64,000 nucleotides of DNA from Sesamum alatum (Eukaryota > Streptophyta > Magnoliopsida > Lamiales > Pedaliaceae). Below are positions 23,257 to 33,930 of this stretch, piece by piece. Below the pieces are notes generated by a model. That model was not told the DNA's origin. It did not search any database and saw nothing but the letters and a program-made list of their open reading frames with translations. Position 1 is the first letter of the stretch, and every line of letters begins with the position of its first letter. The stretch spans positions 15,888,854 through 15,952,853 of the forward strand of contig JACGWO010000001.1 of NCBI GenBank assembly GCA_034509735.1, written 5' to 3'. A program made the position numbers and the translations under genes.

Positions 23257-24336
23257 AGGCATATAGGATTAGCATGAGGTTGGATTAATATTGGACTATT
23301 AGCTGCATTATTTTAGGTGTACAAACATGTCCCCTGTATACTAATTTGGATGAATTCCCCAAGATAGGTTCTGTATAGTCTTGTCACCTGTTTACTTGTA
23401 CTGTAAAATAGTAGGACTCAACCCTGATTTGTCATTTTTGCCCCCTAATAATGACAAAACATCAAGTCAAATAATTAAAAGCCCTCCCCCCCCCCCCAAA
23501 ACCAAGTCGTCTTCGTGAAGAAGCTGTGAATCTTAATTTTCTTTTTGCATACTGTCGTCTCTAACAATAGGTAGTAAACAATTGAAATTGCATTCACTAA
23601 TGTCATACCCTCTGTTTTTATACATTCTTCTTAAAATTTGATAGGCCCCTCTATATTTTGATTATTCCATCCGTATGTTTATCTTTTTTTCCTCATCCAT
23701 TTTTCGTTCGCAGTCCATTTAAATTCTCCCGTTTTAGGTCCTCCGTCCAGAAGAGTCCCGCTAAGGTTCCATCGTGGCCGCCGGTGCAAGTGTAAGAAGG
23801 TACGCTTGCTGCTTCGCATCTATTTATAATTTCTACCCCTGTCTTAGGAAAGACGAACTCCGGTGGTGTATTGTTTGAGACCTTATGTGCCTTTAGTAGT
23901 ACTTATCCTATTTCTTTTGGGATTATTGTCGATATGATCATGATTACTTTGTTTCATTGTGGATTGGATTGCTTAGCCTTTTACGAATATGCCTCATTCA
24001 TCTGTCTTCATACCTTAATTTCTGAAGGCATTTTGCGTAATTGAGGTGTGTTCCCTCCACTGCGTACATCTGTATACTTGTTCCCTTCATCTGCTTTATG
24101 GTATTGAAAAATGTATCAGGAAAATTAATTCATAGAATATCTCAGCAACTCTGCTTAGATATTTAATGTCTTTCACTCAGGATCACAAACTATCCATTCT
24201 GCATTGGGCATGTAGTGGAAGGCATCCAACACTCTCTTTTTGTGTATTATGCCCTATTATGTTTAAAATGTAGCCGTCCTAAGGGGTGTCGAGGTGCTTA
24301 TGATGTTGTGTGGTATTTTTATCCTAGATTTAGGCA
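23257..24336. other. Left non-coding part of the Harbinger element
   Basis: No coding sequence is recognised. A C-run lies at about 23486-23498. The stretch 23700-23850 is less AT-rich and has a TATTTATAAT box near 23820. It could be promoter or untranslated leader of the GRF gene; I cannot place a transcription start. Confidence 0.45.
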
Positions 24337-24922
24337 ATGGAAAATGGGCATTCGACTAACACCGCTCGTAGTGCGACCAATGGGAGCGGTAGGTGGAGCC
24401 GTAGGCAACCTGCATCTTCATCGGCAGACGACATTCTGCGCGTATGCGCATGTGGTAGGGAAGTTGTTATGTGTACATCATGGACCAGTATAAATCCTGG
24501 AAGGCATTTCCGTGGATGCCCCGACAGTCAGGTGAGGGGTGATAGTATTTTTGTGCTATGTAGATGAATTATGGCATTTATTTGCTATTATAAGAAGACA
24601 TTGTGTTATCTTCAATTAGCATTGCATGCTATTTCCATTAGGTTTTCAATGTAGGACTCATAGAACCCTATTATATTACATGCAGGGCACGTACTGCGGG
24701 ACGTTTGAGTGGGTAGTCCCGCCGATGTGCCGTCGGTCTAAGGAGGTTATTCCTGGTTCGCTAAACCGTCTAAACCAATTTGAACTTGGACTGAAGCGTG
24801 CAAAGGAACGTGTTGAGCAAGAACCAGCTCGCGGTAGACGGTATATTCATATAATCTTTGTACTCGTCTTCTGCTGGGCATTCTCTTTTATCATGAACAT
24901 CCAGTACTGTCGCAAGACATAG
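24337..24922 (+). CDS. GRF-type zinc finger protein with C-terminal membrane segment
   Basis: There are two exons, 24337-24531 and 24686-24922, with a GT...AG intron in phase 0, giving 143 residues. Residues about 36-81 form a GRF zinc finger split by the intron: CACG, then a TS pair, GRHFRGC, and in exon 2 YCGTFEWV. The spacing fits the family's C-x-C-G...GR-x-F...C...C-x-x-F-x-W pattern. After a short charged helix (LKRAKERVEQE) comes one hydrophobic span (IIFVLVFCWAFSFIMNI). GRF fingers bind single-stranded nucleic acid in larger proteins such as topoisomerase 3; the small membrane-tailed plant versions have no assigned role that I know. No stop or frame defect is seen. It lies inside the Harbinger element, opposite in strand to the transposase. 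Confidence 0.72.
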
Positions 24923-26936
24923 TACTAGCGTGGTGCAGTAGGTCCCTTATAAGTATGTATATAAGCGAACCATCTTATTTTGAAGGACCCTTACGTACTA
25001 GTACTAGTGTGGTGCATTAGGTTCACATGCTCTTGTTCATGTCATCCAGCTTGAATCTGTCGTGGGTGTTTTGTTTCTGTAATCATTCGTTTTACTTTCC
25101 TCGGCGCAACACGTTAACTGATGTTTATATATGTCAAAATTATCCGGTTCACAACTAGATTCATCAAATATATTTTTTGTCTACCATCTATATCATCTAT
25201 TGTTGTTACTATATGGTCCCTTCCACCAGTTCTGTTTCGTAGCCGAAATTGAATTGTTGTGTTGACATGATTTTATAGAACCTATTGATTTCAGGGAGGA
25301 GTGTTGTATTATGTAGGATCAAGCAATTTATTCATTGGAAAAATCACACCAATCGAATATATTATGTGGGCGAAAAAAATGTGGTACGATTAGAATTAAT
25401 TTATTTTAGTCAAGATAATACATGTAATCGGCGTTCATATCGTTTCATTGCCAAAACATGCATCATTCCGATACAAAGATTCATTCTATAAACCACGTAG
25501 TTGGTAAATTGATGCTGCCTCTTAGGCCACTAGTCCGCCGCATGTACAAAGATTTAGCCTGAAAGAGTCCGTCTGATCTTGCTATGTTCTTATATGGTTA
25601 CAATGTTTGAATATGTCAACATGAAGCGACCGACAAATAAAGTTTAAGAAAAAACAATGGCTAAATAGGTTTTACTGTCAATTGTGCGTACAAGCTAAGA
25701 ACAAATATGGAGGTATGATTTCATCAAGCTCCGCAAACCGTGTCTCTAAGAGGCATGCAATTTGTTCACTCATATATTTGAATCAAAGGTGGGTAAGGAG
25801 CTAATTCATGTACCAACCACATGAGATTTGAAATAGAATATACAATAATATATGTCAAATTTCCTGCATAATGGATAACCTTCCAACTATGAGAAATGCA
25901 GGGAGATTAATTAGAAATGATTTTGGCTTATGGGTGGTGGTTGGGACTAAATGCATAGATTAGGGGGGGTGCCATTTTCCAGCAAGGTGGGACCAATGAT
26001 ATGAAGTCATAAAATGATGTATGCTAAACTTGGTGAGTGGAGAATGCTTCAGTGATGCATTTACCACCACGTCCATACCACCATCCTCAACAACCGTCTG
26101 ACTTGAAGATTAATCCCCTATAACCGCCACTTTGTTGGTTCATGTTTTGGTGGTAAACATAATAGTGATTTCTGGGGAGGGGAAGTTAATTTGGTTGTGT
26201 GATGATGTTTTGGCATGTGACAGTGATTTCAGCCACTATCTTCGTTGGCTCGTATTTTATTTTGTAAAAACAGCTCGAACCTAGACTAACTTTGCAGTAG
26301 GCAGTCAGGTCTATTCCTTTTGGGCTTATTGGACACGCGAACTTCCCATGAACTGTGTAAGTTTCACCACCTACAATTACTCCCCTATCATATGGAATGA
26401 TATGTAAATATCAGTTATTATCTTTGCTCAAGCTTAAAATATAATGCGAATTGTGAAATGTGTTATAATGTATCGTCGACTATGAAAATTAACAAGTCTC
26501 CATTAAATGTGAAGTTTTCAAATTTTTGTACACTGTTGGATGTTCTACTGCCCCTAATTTTCTATATGTAGGCTTTCTGTCGTAATTTTATGTATTTTTG
26601 GTTCATTTTGTATCAATATAAAATGTTTGATGCACTAATTACATTGTTGTACCTGAGAAATCCCACACAATTTCTTATAGAAATATTGAGAATTTAAATA
26701 GGTTACTAACTAAGAACTTAAAGACATACATATTTCTTATTGCTTCTTTTGGTGAAACATGGCTCTTATAGAATAGTATATAGACATTTACCACCGAGAT
26801 TTTATTCAACTTAAGTTTAGAAAAGATGATCATTTTGACTTGCCTCCTACTAACTACCAATATCTTTGCTCCTTATTAAAATATATGTTTTTGAAGTTAA
26901 GCAATAATGCGTATTCAAATATAAACATCCCTACTA
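24923..26936. other. Non-coding interior of the Harbinger element
   Basis: No gene is supported. A short direct duplication around ACTAGYGTGGTGCAKTAGGT occurs at about 24923-24943 and 25001-25022. The end (26850-26936) is a diverged copy of 34915-35010, showing that a tandem repeat existed here before the Mutator-like insertion. Confidence 0.5.
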
Positions 26937-26946
26937 CTTTTAATAT
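26937..26946. repeat. Target site duplication, left copy
   Basis: CTTTTAATAT, identical to 34811-34820 on the other side of the Mutator-like unit. A length of 9-11 bp is typical for Mutator-like elements. Confidence 0.75.
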
Positions 26947-27163
26947 GGGGAAAGGATCAGTTTAGTCCGTTAACTTTACCATCTATTAATTTTAGTCCTT
27001 TAAGTTTTTCTGTTTTAATTTTAGTCCTGTAACTTTCAAAAAATGAGTAATTTTGGTCCTCTGGCAGTATTTCGGACAGTTTTACCCCTTTGTAACTTTT
27101 CTTGAACACTTTAGTCCAAATTGTGTTCCTTTGATAAAATTTGATAAATTTAGCACATGCTCA
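26947..27163 (+). repeat. Left terminal inverted repeat of the Mutator-like unit
   Basis: About 217 bp, with 'fagtcc-tttaa' type repeats (TTAGTCCTTTAAG, TTAGTCCTGTAAC, TTGGTCCTC). It is imperfectly inverted relative to 34625-34810. Confidence 0.62.
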
Positions 27164-27170
27164 CCCAAGA

Positions 27171-27187
27171 TGGTATCAGAGCCTAGG
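27171..27187 (+). promoter_or_regulatory. tRNA-Met primer binding site of the pararetrovirus
   Basis: TGGTATCAGAGCC, the initiator-tRNA site that marks nucleotide 1 in Caulimoviridae maps. Confidence 0.88.
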
Positions 27188-27257
27188 TTTATTGAAGAAA
27201 TGTTTGTTTATATTACATATTGATATTTTATCCCTAACGGAGGAGATCTTTAAAAGC

Positions 27258-27551
27258 ATGGAACCGAACGAAAGTTCGAGTTACATTGAAAACAGGGAGT
27301 ATTTTCAGATTATGAAAATACAGAAAACAGAATTTCTTAGGGAAATTCTTAGAAATATCACCAAAAGTCCGAGGTTGGTTGATGCATCATTTCTTCCAAA
27401 AGAAGAAAGAGAGGAATGGCACAGAAATCGCCATGTTCGAGAGACGTTACCGGGAAATGCAGTGAGACGTCTACAGGGAGCTGAGATCCATGGAAGAATC
27501 CCAGCCAGGAGATCCGGAAAAGGTAGATTCTTGAAAAAAATACAGTTCTAA
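27258..27551 (+). CDS. Pararetroviral ORF 1, small protein of unknown role
   Basis: 97 codons from the first ATG in frame after the primer site. The protein is charged, with Glu-rich (EEREEWHRNRH) and C-terminal Arg/Gly-rich parts. Small upstream ORFs of this size occur in several caulimovirid genera. I recognise no domain. It ends 5 bp before ORF 2, which suggests translation from one polycistronic RNA. Confidence 0.6.
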   Translation: MEPNESSSYIENREYFQIMKIQKTEFLREILRNITKSPRLVDASFLPKEEREEWHRNRHVRETLPGNAVRRLQGAEIHGRIPARRSGKGRFLKKIQF

Positions 27552-27556
27552 AAATA

Positions 27557-27943
27557 ATGATTAAAGGACCTGATTGGAAGGAACTCGAACCGGATACCTC
27601 GAAGTACTCGCAGGACCTTAGAGAGGTACAAAAGACAGTTCAAGACTATGGACATAGGCTAATCCATATACCTATGAAAATAGACCTATTAAACCAAAAG
27701 ATGGATGAGATCTTAAAAATCCTACCAGATCTACAGAAGGATCTCACAGATCTGAAGATTGAGGTTACAGATCTGAGAAGAAATCAAAGGAATACCCCTG
27801 AGACATCCAGATCTCATCAGGAACGCATCAAGGACGTCCTTGGACCAGTATCTTTCCTACATCAGAAGGGAAAGGCGAAGGAGATCTCGAATCCAAAGAC
27901 ACAAGAGGAACAAATCATCGAGATCATCAAATCCATAAAATAA
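27557..27943 (+). CDS. Pararetroviral ORF 2, coiled-coil protein
   Basis: 128 codons. The middle (residues about 40-80) has regular hydrophobic spacing typical of a coiled coil (KMDEILKILPDLQKDLTDLK). The C terminus is Lys-rich and ends IEIIKSIK. Virion-associated coiled-coil proteins occur at a comparable place in badnaviruses and caulimoviruses; that role here is an inference. Its TAA overlaps the ORF 3 ATG (TAATG), a stop-start arrangement that favours termination-reinitiation or leaky scanning. Confidence 0.65.
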   Translation: MIKGPDWKELEPDTSKYSQDLREVQKTVQDYGHRLIHIPMKIDLLNQKMDEILKILPDLQKDLTDLKIEVTDLRRNQRNTPETSRSHQERIKDVLGPVSFLHQKGKAKEISNPKTQEEQIIEIIKSIK

Positions 27944-29382
27944 TGGAGATATCGAGAGTGGATCTATCGGATCTACAAGAGTTAGCTGAATCCTTTTCCC
28001 AACTAGGGATTGTGGATTTAGTTAATATCCAAACCAATAAGGTCGCTCCAGCTTTACCACCGCCGGAGGGAAGCACAGGCTCAAATGATCCACCACAGGA
28101 TCAGCCAATGAGAGAAGGTACAGATTTTCACACCAATGCTACCCCTACTTTCGTAGGGACAAGATTGCGAGAAAATCCAGGAAGGAATCCAAGACGAGTG
28201 CCTGAAAACACACCATGGGCAAGGACCATGCTCCAGCCTTTACATCCATATGGAACTGTTCTCAACCTGGATGTTATCGACTTCCGAAACATCGAGAAGC
28301 TGATAGATGAATGGGTTGCAGCTATGAAAATTGCAGCAACTACGTTGGAACTAGACAAGGATAACTTCATAAAACTTTTGGAGTTAAGCTTAGAAGGGTC
28401 GGTAAAGATCGGATGGGATAATACCCCAAAAGAGACCAAAGCAAGCATCCTTGAAGGAGAGTCTAAAAGTGCAATCGCGGATAGGCTCGGAAGGTTAATC
28501 AAGATCCATTTCATCGGAGATGGATACTTCGAAGGAAGTAGAACAGAAAAGGCTAGGGAGTACGCACAAGCTCTTTTTGGCCTCGAATTAAGAAGTATCT
28601 GTGCAGTAGATGAATATATCTACTGGTTTCGCAAATACTTTTTCCAGAGCGGGGTAACAACCGAAGTAGCTGCCCCAATGTTCTTTGCAAAGATCTGTAG
28701 CCCATTGAGGGAAATGTTGATACAATCATACAAAGTACCTGCAGGACAGCTAGATTCAGTTGCAAGAAGGATGTCTTTCCTCAAAGACAAACTGAAGGAT
28801 TGGTATTACCAAGCATCCGTCCAAAAGAACATGAAGAGACTGAGAGGTAAAATCAAAAGAACCCCTCTTTGTTGTGATAATAACGATTTTCCAACTATTA
28901 TAGGAGAATCAAGCGAGCAAAAGAAGAGGAGAAAGCAAGGTAGCGACTCTTATTCTAGGAGTTCCAGAAAATCCTCTTTCAGAAGGAGATCATGGTGGTC
29001 CAAAGCAAAAGCCAGATCATACAAATCTGGACAAAGAACAGGACCAACAAGGGCTTCATCCCAAGGATCTAGACGATCAGAAGCAAAATCCACAGGACGA
29101 ACCCCTACACGAAGAACTTTCAGACGAGCCCATACCCGAGCTAATGAAAGTTTTAAGGATTGCAACTGCTGGACGTGCGGAGCAAAAAGACATATCTCCC
29201 CAGATTGCCCGCAGAAACGTGGTGAATTACGCCAGTTTGAAACCACAAACGACATCCTAGATGCAGTCTACTATGGTGATTTGGTACCAATCTACCAATT
29301 CGAGGATCTTCCCTCAGATGAAAGCATCTACGAGGAAGAAATAGAAAGTGATTCGGATGGATCTTCAACCGAATCAGAGTAA
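27943..29382 (+). CDS. Pararetroviral coat protein (capsid/nucleocapsid)
   Basis: 479 codons, open throughout. A capsid core at about residues 110-290 (FKCNIEK-like helix region; KAREYAQALFG, DEYIYWFRKYFF) is followed by a very basic Arg/Ser/Lys stretch (about 325-400). A CCHC zinc knuckle has Cys409, Cys412, His417 and Cys422, and the tail is acidic with many Ser/Asp/Glu. A basic arm plus knuckle is the hallmark of caulimovirid coat proteins, which package DNA and its RNA precursor. The end overlaps the movement protein frame by 35 bp. Confidence 0.82.
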   Translation: MEISRVDLSDLQELAESFSQLGIVDLVNIQTNKVAPALPPPEGSTGSNDPPQDQPMREGTDFHTNATPTFVGTRLRENPGRNPRRVPENTPWARTMLQPLHPYGTVLNLDVIDFRNIEKLIDEWVAAMKIAATTLELDKDNFIKLLELSLEGSVKIGWDNTPKETKASILEGESKSAIADRLGRLIKIHFIGDGYFEGSRTEKAREYAQALFGLELRSICAVDEYIYWFRKYFFQSGVTTEVAAPMFFAKICSPLREMLIQSYKVPAGQLDSVARRMSFLKDKLKDWYYQASVQKNMKRLRGKIKRTPLCCDNNDFPTIIGESSEQKKRRKQGSDSYSRSSRKSSFRRRSWWSKAKARSYKSGQRTGPTRASSQGSRRSEAKSTGRTPTRRTFRRAHTRANESFKDCNCWTCGAKRHISPDCPQKRGELRQFETTNDILDAVYYGDLVPIYQFEDLPSDESIYEEEIESDSDGSSTESE

Positions 29383-30634
29383 TTACAACGAAGGAGATAG
29401 GCTCCAAACCTCAGATAGCCTATCAGGATTCTTTTCAAAGTTGACGGTGTCAAACAAAACCATGGAAAGAATCATGAGACAAGACTCTAATCTCAGCCCA
29501 TACGACGGATTTAGGATTGGAGGAATCAGAAGAGTCCTTAACCAGATAGGACTGAACCAGAGGAAACATTATATCATCTACAAAGTAAGTTCAGGTGAGT
29601 TTGCAATCCCTATGGAACTTACTGGTAATGTTATGGAAATGCAGCTTATTCCTAAAGAAGAAATTCTTGAAGAGTTAAGTAAACTTAGAGAGGAAGTAGC
29701 GGTTACTATGAAATAGATCCACATAGGAGCTATTGAAGTAGTAATAAAAGCAACTTTTAAGGAAGAAATTGATTCAGAAATACATTTGTCAATAATGGAT
29801 AGAAGAATCAATAACTTAAGAGATGGTTGTCTTGGGACAATGATAGGAAATTTGTATGCAGGAAAATTGATGTTTGACATTCATCCTAGGATATCATACA
29901 ACCTAGCGGACCAAGATTTTAGTAGAGTCTTAACCCTTCATCAGGATTTTAAAAGAAAGGATCTTATGAAAGATGGGAATAGACCATATTCTATAACATA
30001 TAGAATAGCTTACACCCTTTCCAACACACATCATTCTGATTTATTTCTTAGGAAAGAGTATATTGAAATTCCTAGAATTTTCAAGGAATTCGCTAAGGTA
30101 ATGACACCAGATCCTATTAGAATACCTAGAATAGGTGGTGTTGATATCTTGATAAAAGATCACCCGGTTTTAGATCGAACCCTTAATTCTAAAACTGAAT
30201 TTAGTAGCAGGATGTCATTTTCAGAAGATAGGATTATGGCCTATAAAGGAAAGGAACCCGAGTTGTTAAAGCCTCGAGCTATTAGGGTGGATAATGTAAA
30301 ACTTAGGTGCCCTGAAGGCTGGAAACAAATCCAAGTTATATTTGACATCACTAGAACAGAAAATTATTTTCCTTGTGATGACTTATACCATCTACAACAA
30401 CCTGTTGTGGGAAAATATGAAGGTATGCTAGAAATAGCAGGCCATGAGATTATTGTTATAGGTATTGCAGGACGAGAAAATGGGATAATGACTCTAGGAA
30501 TAAATTTCCTTGAAGATCATAAACCATGGGGAAGAAAAGGTATAATGGTATGGAATTCAGTTTGGATGGATATACCATTAGAATTGAATGACGAGCCCCT
30601 TTTCTATATACATATCTGTTGGTATGTTGTATGA
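29348..30634 (+). pseudogene. Pararetroviral movement protein, with an internal stop
   Basis: One frame of about 428 codons is interrupted by TAG at 29714-29716. The parts on either side are otherwise open. The region after the stop has the 30K-superfamily features of caulimovirid movement proteins: a GAIEVVIKATF-type strand, DRRINNLRDGCLG, then GNLYAGKLMFDI. These proteins line plasmodesmata and let virus pass between cells. The stop would leave a short N-terminal piece. Near 30588-30634 it overlaps the next frame. Confidence 0.78.
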
Positions 30635-32630
30635 ACAATATAAGTCAGAATATTTTGCAGCTTATATTGACTCAGGATCAGGGATTTGCACGGCAAAACC
30701 TAGTGTATTCCCTAGCGAAGCTATGGAATCCTTACCCATTATTGCAGGAAGGGATTTTTTCACAAAAAATTCTGGTACTCAATAAAGGTATACGAGAAGC
30801 AAAAATCATGATTGGAGGAGCATTTGGAACACCTTGGTTCAAGGTAAAGACGCCTCCTATTTACTTTCATGATACAAGAGCGGATATTTTGCTAGGTAAT
30901 AATTTCATCCAAACCTTTGCAAAATATGTCCAGGATAACCACAAAAATCTGTTGATTTTTACTACTAACTGTGGTAGCGAGATACAGGTTTTGCAAAGAG
31001 AAAAGGCATTTAATAGGATAATGCCCATAAATTTTCGCAGCAAACGTGGTGATGAGGCCAAATTAACCCACCCAAAAATGCAGGATAGGAGAAAATTTGG
31101 TAAGGCTCTTCTGTCTTTCAGGCAACAGGGTTTTGATGATGCTTTGGAAGAAGATCTTAGGATCTTAAAGGAATCTATACAAGAATGCAGGTCGATGACA
31201 TGGACGGAGAAAGTAAACTTTCTCTCGAGAATGTCAAGAGACTTATTCAAAGGAATTTCAGTGAGAATCCTTTGGCATGGTGGGATAAAAACAAGATCGA
31301 GGCTACTCTAAAGGTCAAAGATGAATGCAAGTACGAGTATGTCCGATACAAGCCCATCCAAATGAACATGGAGGATAAGAAAGATATGCAGGAGATCATC
31401 AAAGAGCATATCAATCTTAGACTCATTGAGCCTGGAGTCTCTGCCTATAGTAGCCCCGATTTTCTGGTAAGAAATCATGGAGAGATAAAAAGAGGTAAAC
31501 CCAGGTTAGTTATTAACTATCAAGGCATTAATAGAATATTACAATTTGATGGTTATTACATCCCAAGTAGAGAACACTTAATTGATTGTATTAAAGGTGC
31601 TAAAGTGTTTTCTAAATTTGATTGCAAATCTGGGTTCTATCAGATTAAGATGGAAAATGATTCAAAGAAATATACTGCATTTTCCACACCTCATGGACAA
31701 TATATCTGGAATGTACTTCCAATGGGACTTGCCAATGCACCCCAGATATTTCAAAGAAAGATGGATAATCTTTTCAAAGACTATCTAGAGTTTATGTTTG
31801 TTTACATAGACGATATCTTGATTGCATCTAAAAATATACAGGATCATATTAGACATCTTGAAATATTTTCCGATGCATGCCATCAGGAAGGACTAGTGCT
31901 CTCTGAAAAGAAAGCCATTATAGCTGTCAATAAAATTGAATTTCTAGGAATTCTTATTGACGAGGCAGGTATTGAGTTGCAGGAACACATTGTAGAAAAG
32001 ATTCGCAATTTTTCTGACACTCTTAAAGATAAGAAGCAACTCCAAAGCTTCTTGGGAGTTGTCAATTTTGCAGGAATCTTTATCAAGGACCTTGCAAAAT
32101 ACAGAAAGGATTTTCGTCCACTCCTGAAAGAAACAGAAAGTTCAAAGTGGAAATGGGAGGAAATTCATACGCAAAGGGTCCGGGAGTTAAAACAGATTTG
32201 CAATAGCTTGCCAAAGCTTGCGATTCCCCAAGACGGAGATGAGTTGGTAGTTTACACGGACGCCAACGATTACAGATGGGCAGCAGTGCTCATGAGAAAA
32301 ACGGCTACTGGCGAGGAGCCATGTAGATACACAGGAGGGTTGTTCACTGAACAACAAGCCAAATTATGGCATATTAACAAGGAGGAATTCTTTGCAGTTT
32401 GGAAGGCTTTCAAAAAATGGCCTTTGTTCTTACTAGCCAAAGAATTTACATTAAAAGTTGATAATACGAATGTTAAGGCTTTCTTAAAAAATAAACTTGA
32501 ATCAAAGATTGAGAAAGCTCGTATTATTAGGTGGCAGGCAAAATGCCAATATTATTGTTATGATATTGTCATTATCAATTCTCATGAAAATGTTCTTGCA
32601 GATTTCTTAACAAGAGATGGAGGCAGCTGA
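30588..32630 (+). pseudogene. Pararetroviral polymerase: protease, RT, RNase H (two frame changes)
   Basis: The frame from 30588 holds the protease active site YIDSGSG (Asp at residue 28) and ends at 30785. The protease C-terminal part (ADILLGNNF near 30880-30905) lies in the next frame, which runs to 31311. The original frame resumes from 31185 and is then open for 481 codons. It has RT motifs RLVINYQGINR and SKFDCKSGFYQI and the catalytic YIDD at 31803-31814, then RNase H with YTDAND (Asp near 32259) and later Glu and Asp positions. Two small compensating indels explain the breaks. RT and RNase H look undamaged. Confidence 0.85.
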
Positions 32631-33930
32631 AGCAGACTCCGTCATCATCAGGCTCAAACACCTCAGGGAGAACCTTGAGGAGATTGATAAGAGATTTGGA
32701 CAGCTAACAATTAAAGCCCAAATAGCTGGCCAAGTCCAACGAGCTAATCTGGACACTGTCCAGAGCGCCATCAGGAGTACCAAACTTGCTGCAAGCTCGT
32801 TATGGGACGACCTACTGGAACCAATTCGAAAGGCGTCATCTTCGGTGATAGCCCGAGAATTAAGAGAGCAGGGCTCTAAACCTGCAATTAGAGAACAGGG
32901 CTCTAAACCTGTAGCGGCAGATTCAAGTACTGCTTGCACAAGGCCATCGCCAGACTCTGGTGAACAGGCAAAAGTTGAGTTACAGGAAGTGCAAACTCCT
33001 GATAATTCAAGTCAACCCAGCACCTCTGGGGTAAAAGAGGAAGAGATTAACCTTAGGCCAATGACGGGCACCTCTAAGGTTAATACTAACGAAGCTTTAT
33101 CTTCTGTTTCCGCTTGGCAGGATTATCAGAGATCATGGGAAACACTTATTTCTCGTAAAGGTATAAGCCCAGGCAAGACCATCGTAGACACATCCGGAAA
33201 ATATAACAGAATCTGGATGATCGAAGGGTCTAAACCAGAAGAGGTACGAGAGTGGTATGATTTTGGAGCCCTTGCTTCAGTTCATACTACGTCACCAAGC
33301 TTTCCGGAAATCTCGAAGCTTCCGGAATGGATTAGTGGGGCGGTATATGACGCATGGCAAAACAATCCCCACCTTAAACGAGGAGATATTTTGGAGCTCA
33401 AGTTCATTTCCATAGCTCCAGAAATCGCAGGAAGGGGGTCTCACCCAGCATTCCATTTCATCGAATTGCAGAGACCAGACATGGTAGCATTCAACCGAGT
33501 CAAGGCTGCCACAGGAGAGGCTCCCCTGGTGTCTTCCCTTAGTGAAGATGACATATCCACTAGAAGAGCATGGGGATACTGGGTCTGTCTCACAGAGATG
33601 GATAAAGTCAAATATCCATTTAAAATATTTTCCAATAAATTAAATGGATCATTCCTGTTAAACTCCATGACAGGAAAAAGCACTGAGTTTGCAGAAAGCT
33701 TGTTTGAAAAGAAAAGAATGCTTATATGGGAAAATAAGCTGCTTGCAATAGAGAACACGAGGAAGAAGGCATGCAACATGATGCATGTAGGACAATGGCA
33801 TAACCACTTATGCCCTTGTTGTGAAAAACAGGAAAAGCCCTTGTTCGGAACAAAGATTCGGGTAACTCAAGATAAACCCGAACCAAGACCAGAAAAGGGC
33901 AAAAGAAAGGATTTTTACAAAGGGAGGTAA
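32617..33930 (+). CDS. Pararetroviral last ORF, putative transactivator/viroplasmin
   Basis: 437 codons, intact, overlapping the polymerase stop by 14 bp. The N-terminal half is helical and then low-complexity, with a nearly exact double REQGSKP repeat (about residues 85-100). The middle (residues about 180-330) is conserved-looking and may correspond to the domain of caulimovirid inclusion-body proteins. The C terminus has a possible zinc site (WHNHLCPCC near residue 395-405) and a basic tail. The transactivator call rests on position and size, not on a clear motif. In relatives such proteins form viral factories and enable reinitiation on polycistronic RNA. Confidence 0.6.
   Translation: MEAAEADSVIIRLKHLRENLEEIDKRFGQLTIKAQIAGQVQRANLDTVQSAIRSTKLAASSLWDDLLEPIRKASSSVIARELREQGSKPAIREQGSKPVAADSSTACTRPSPDSGEQAKVELQEVQTPDNSSQPSTSGVKEEEINLRPMTGTSKVNTNEALSSVSAWQDYQRSWETLISRKGISPGKTIVDTSGKYNRIWMIEGSKPEEVREWYDFGALASVHTTSPSFPEISKLPEWISGAVYDAWQNNPHLKRGDILELKFISIAPEIAGRGSHPAFHFIELQRPDMVAFNRVKAATGEAPLVSSLSEDDISTRRAWGYWVCLTEMDKVKYPFKIFSNKLNGSFLLNSMTGKSTEFAESLFEKKRMLIWENKLLAIENTRKKACNMMHVGQWHNHLCPCCEKQEKPLFGTKIRVTQDKPEPRPEKGKRKDFYKGR

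Noticed and set aside
27171..27187. An LTR retrotransposon primer site (Ty1/copia elements also use initiator tRNA-Met)
   Set aside because: No LTRs flank the block, there is no integrase, and coat and movement proteins of pararetroviral type are present.
29786..30634. Treating the second part of the movement protein as a separate gene with its own start
   Set aside because: It is in the same frame as 29348-29716, and conserved sequence continues across the TAG, so a stop within one gene is the simpler reading.
30619..31311. A separate 230-codon viral protein
   Set aside because: Its middle is the protease C-terminal part and its end overlaps the RT start; it is a frame-changed piece of the polymerase gene.
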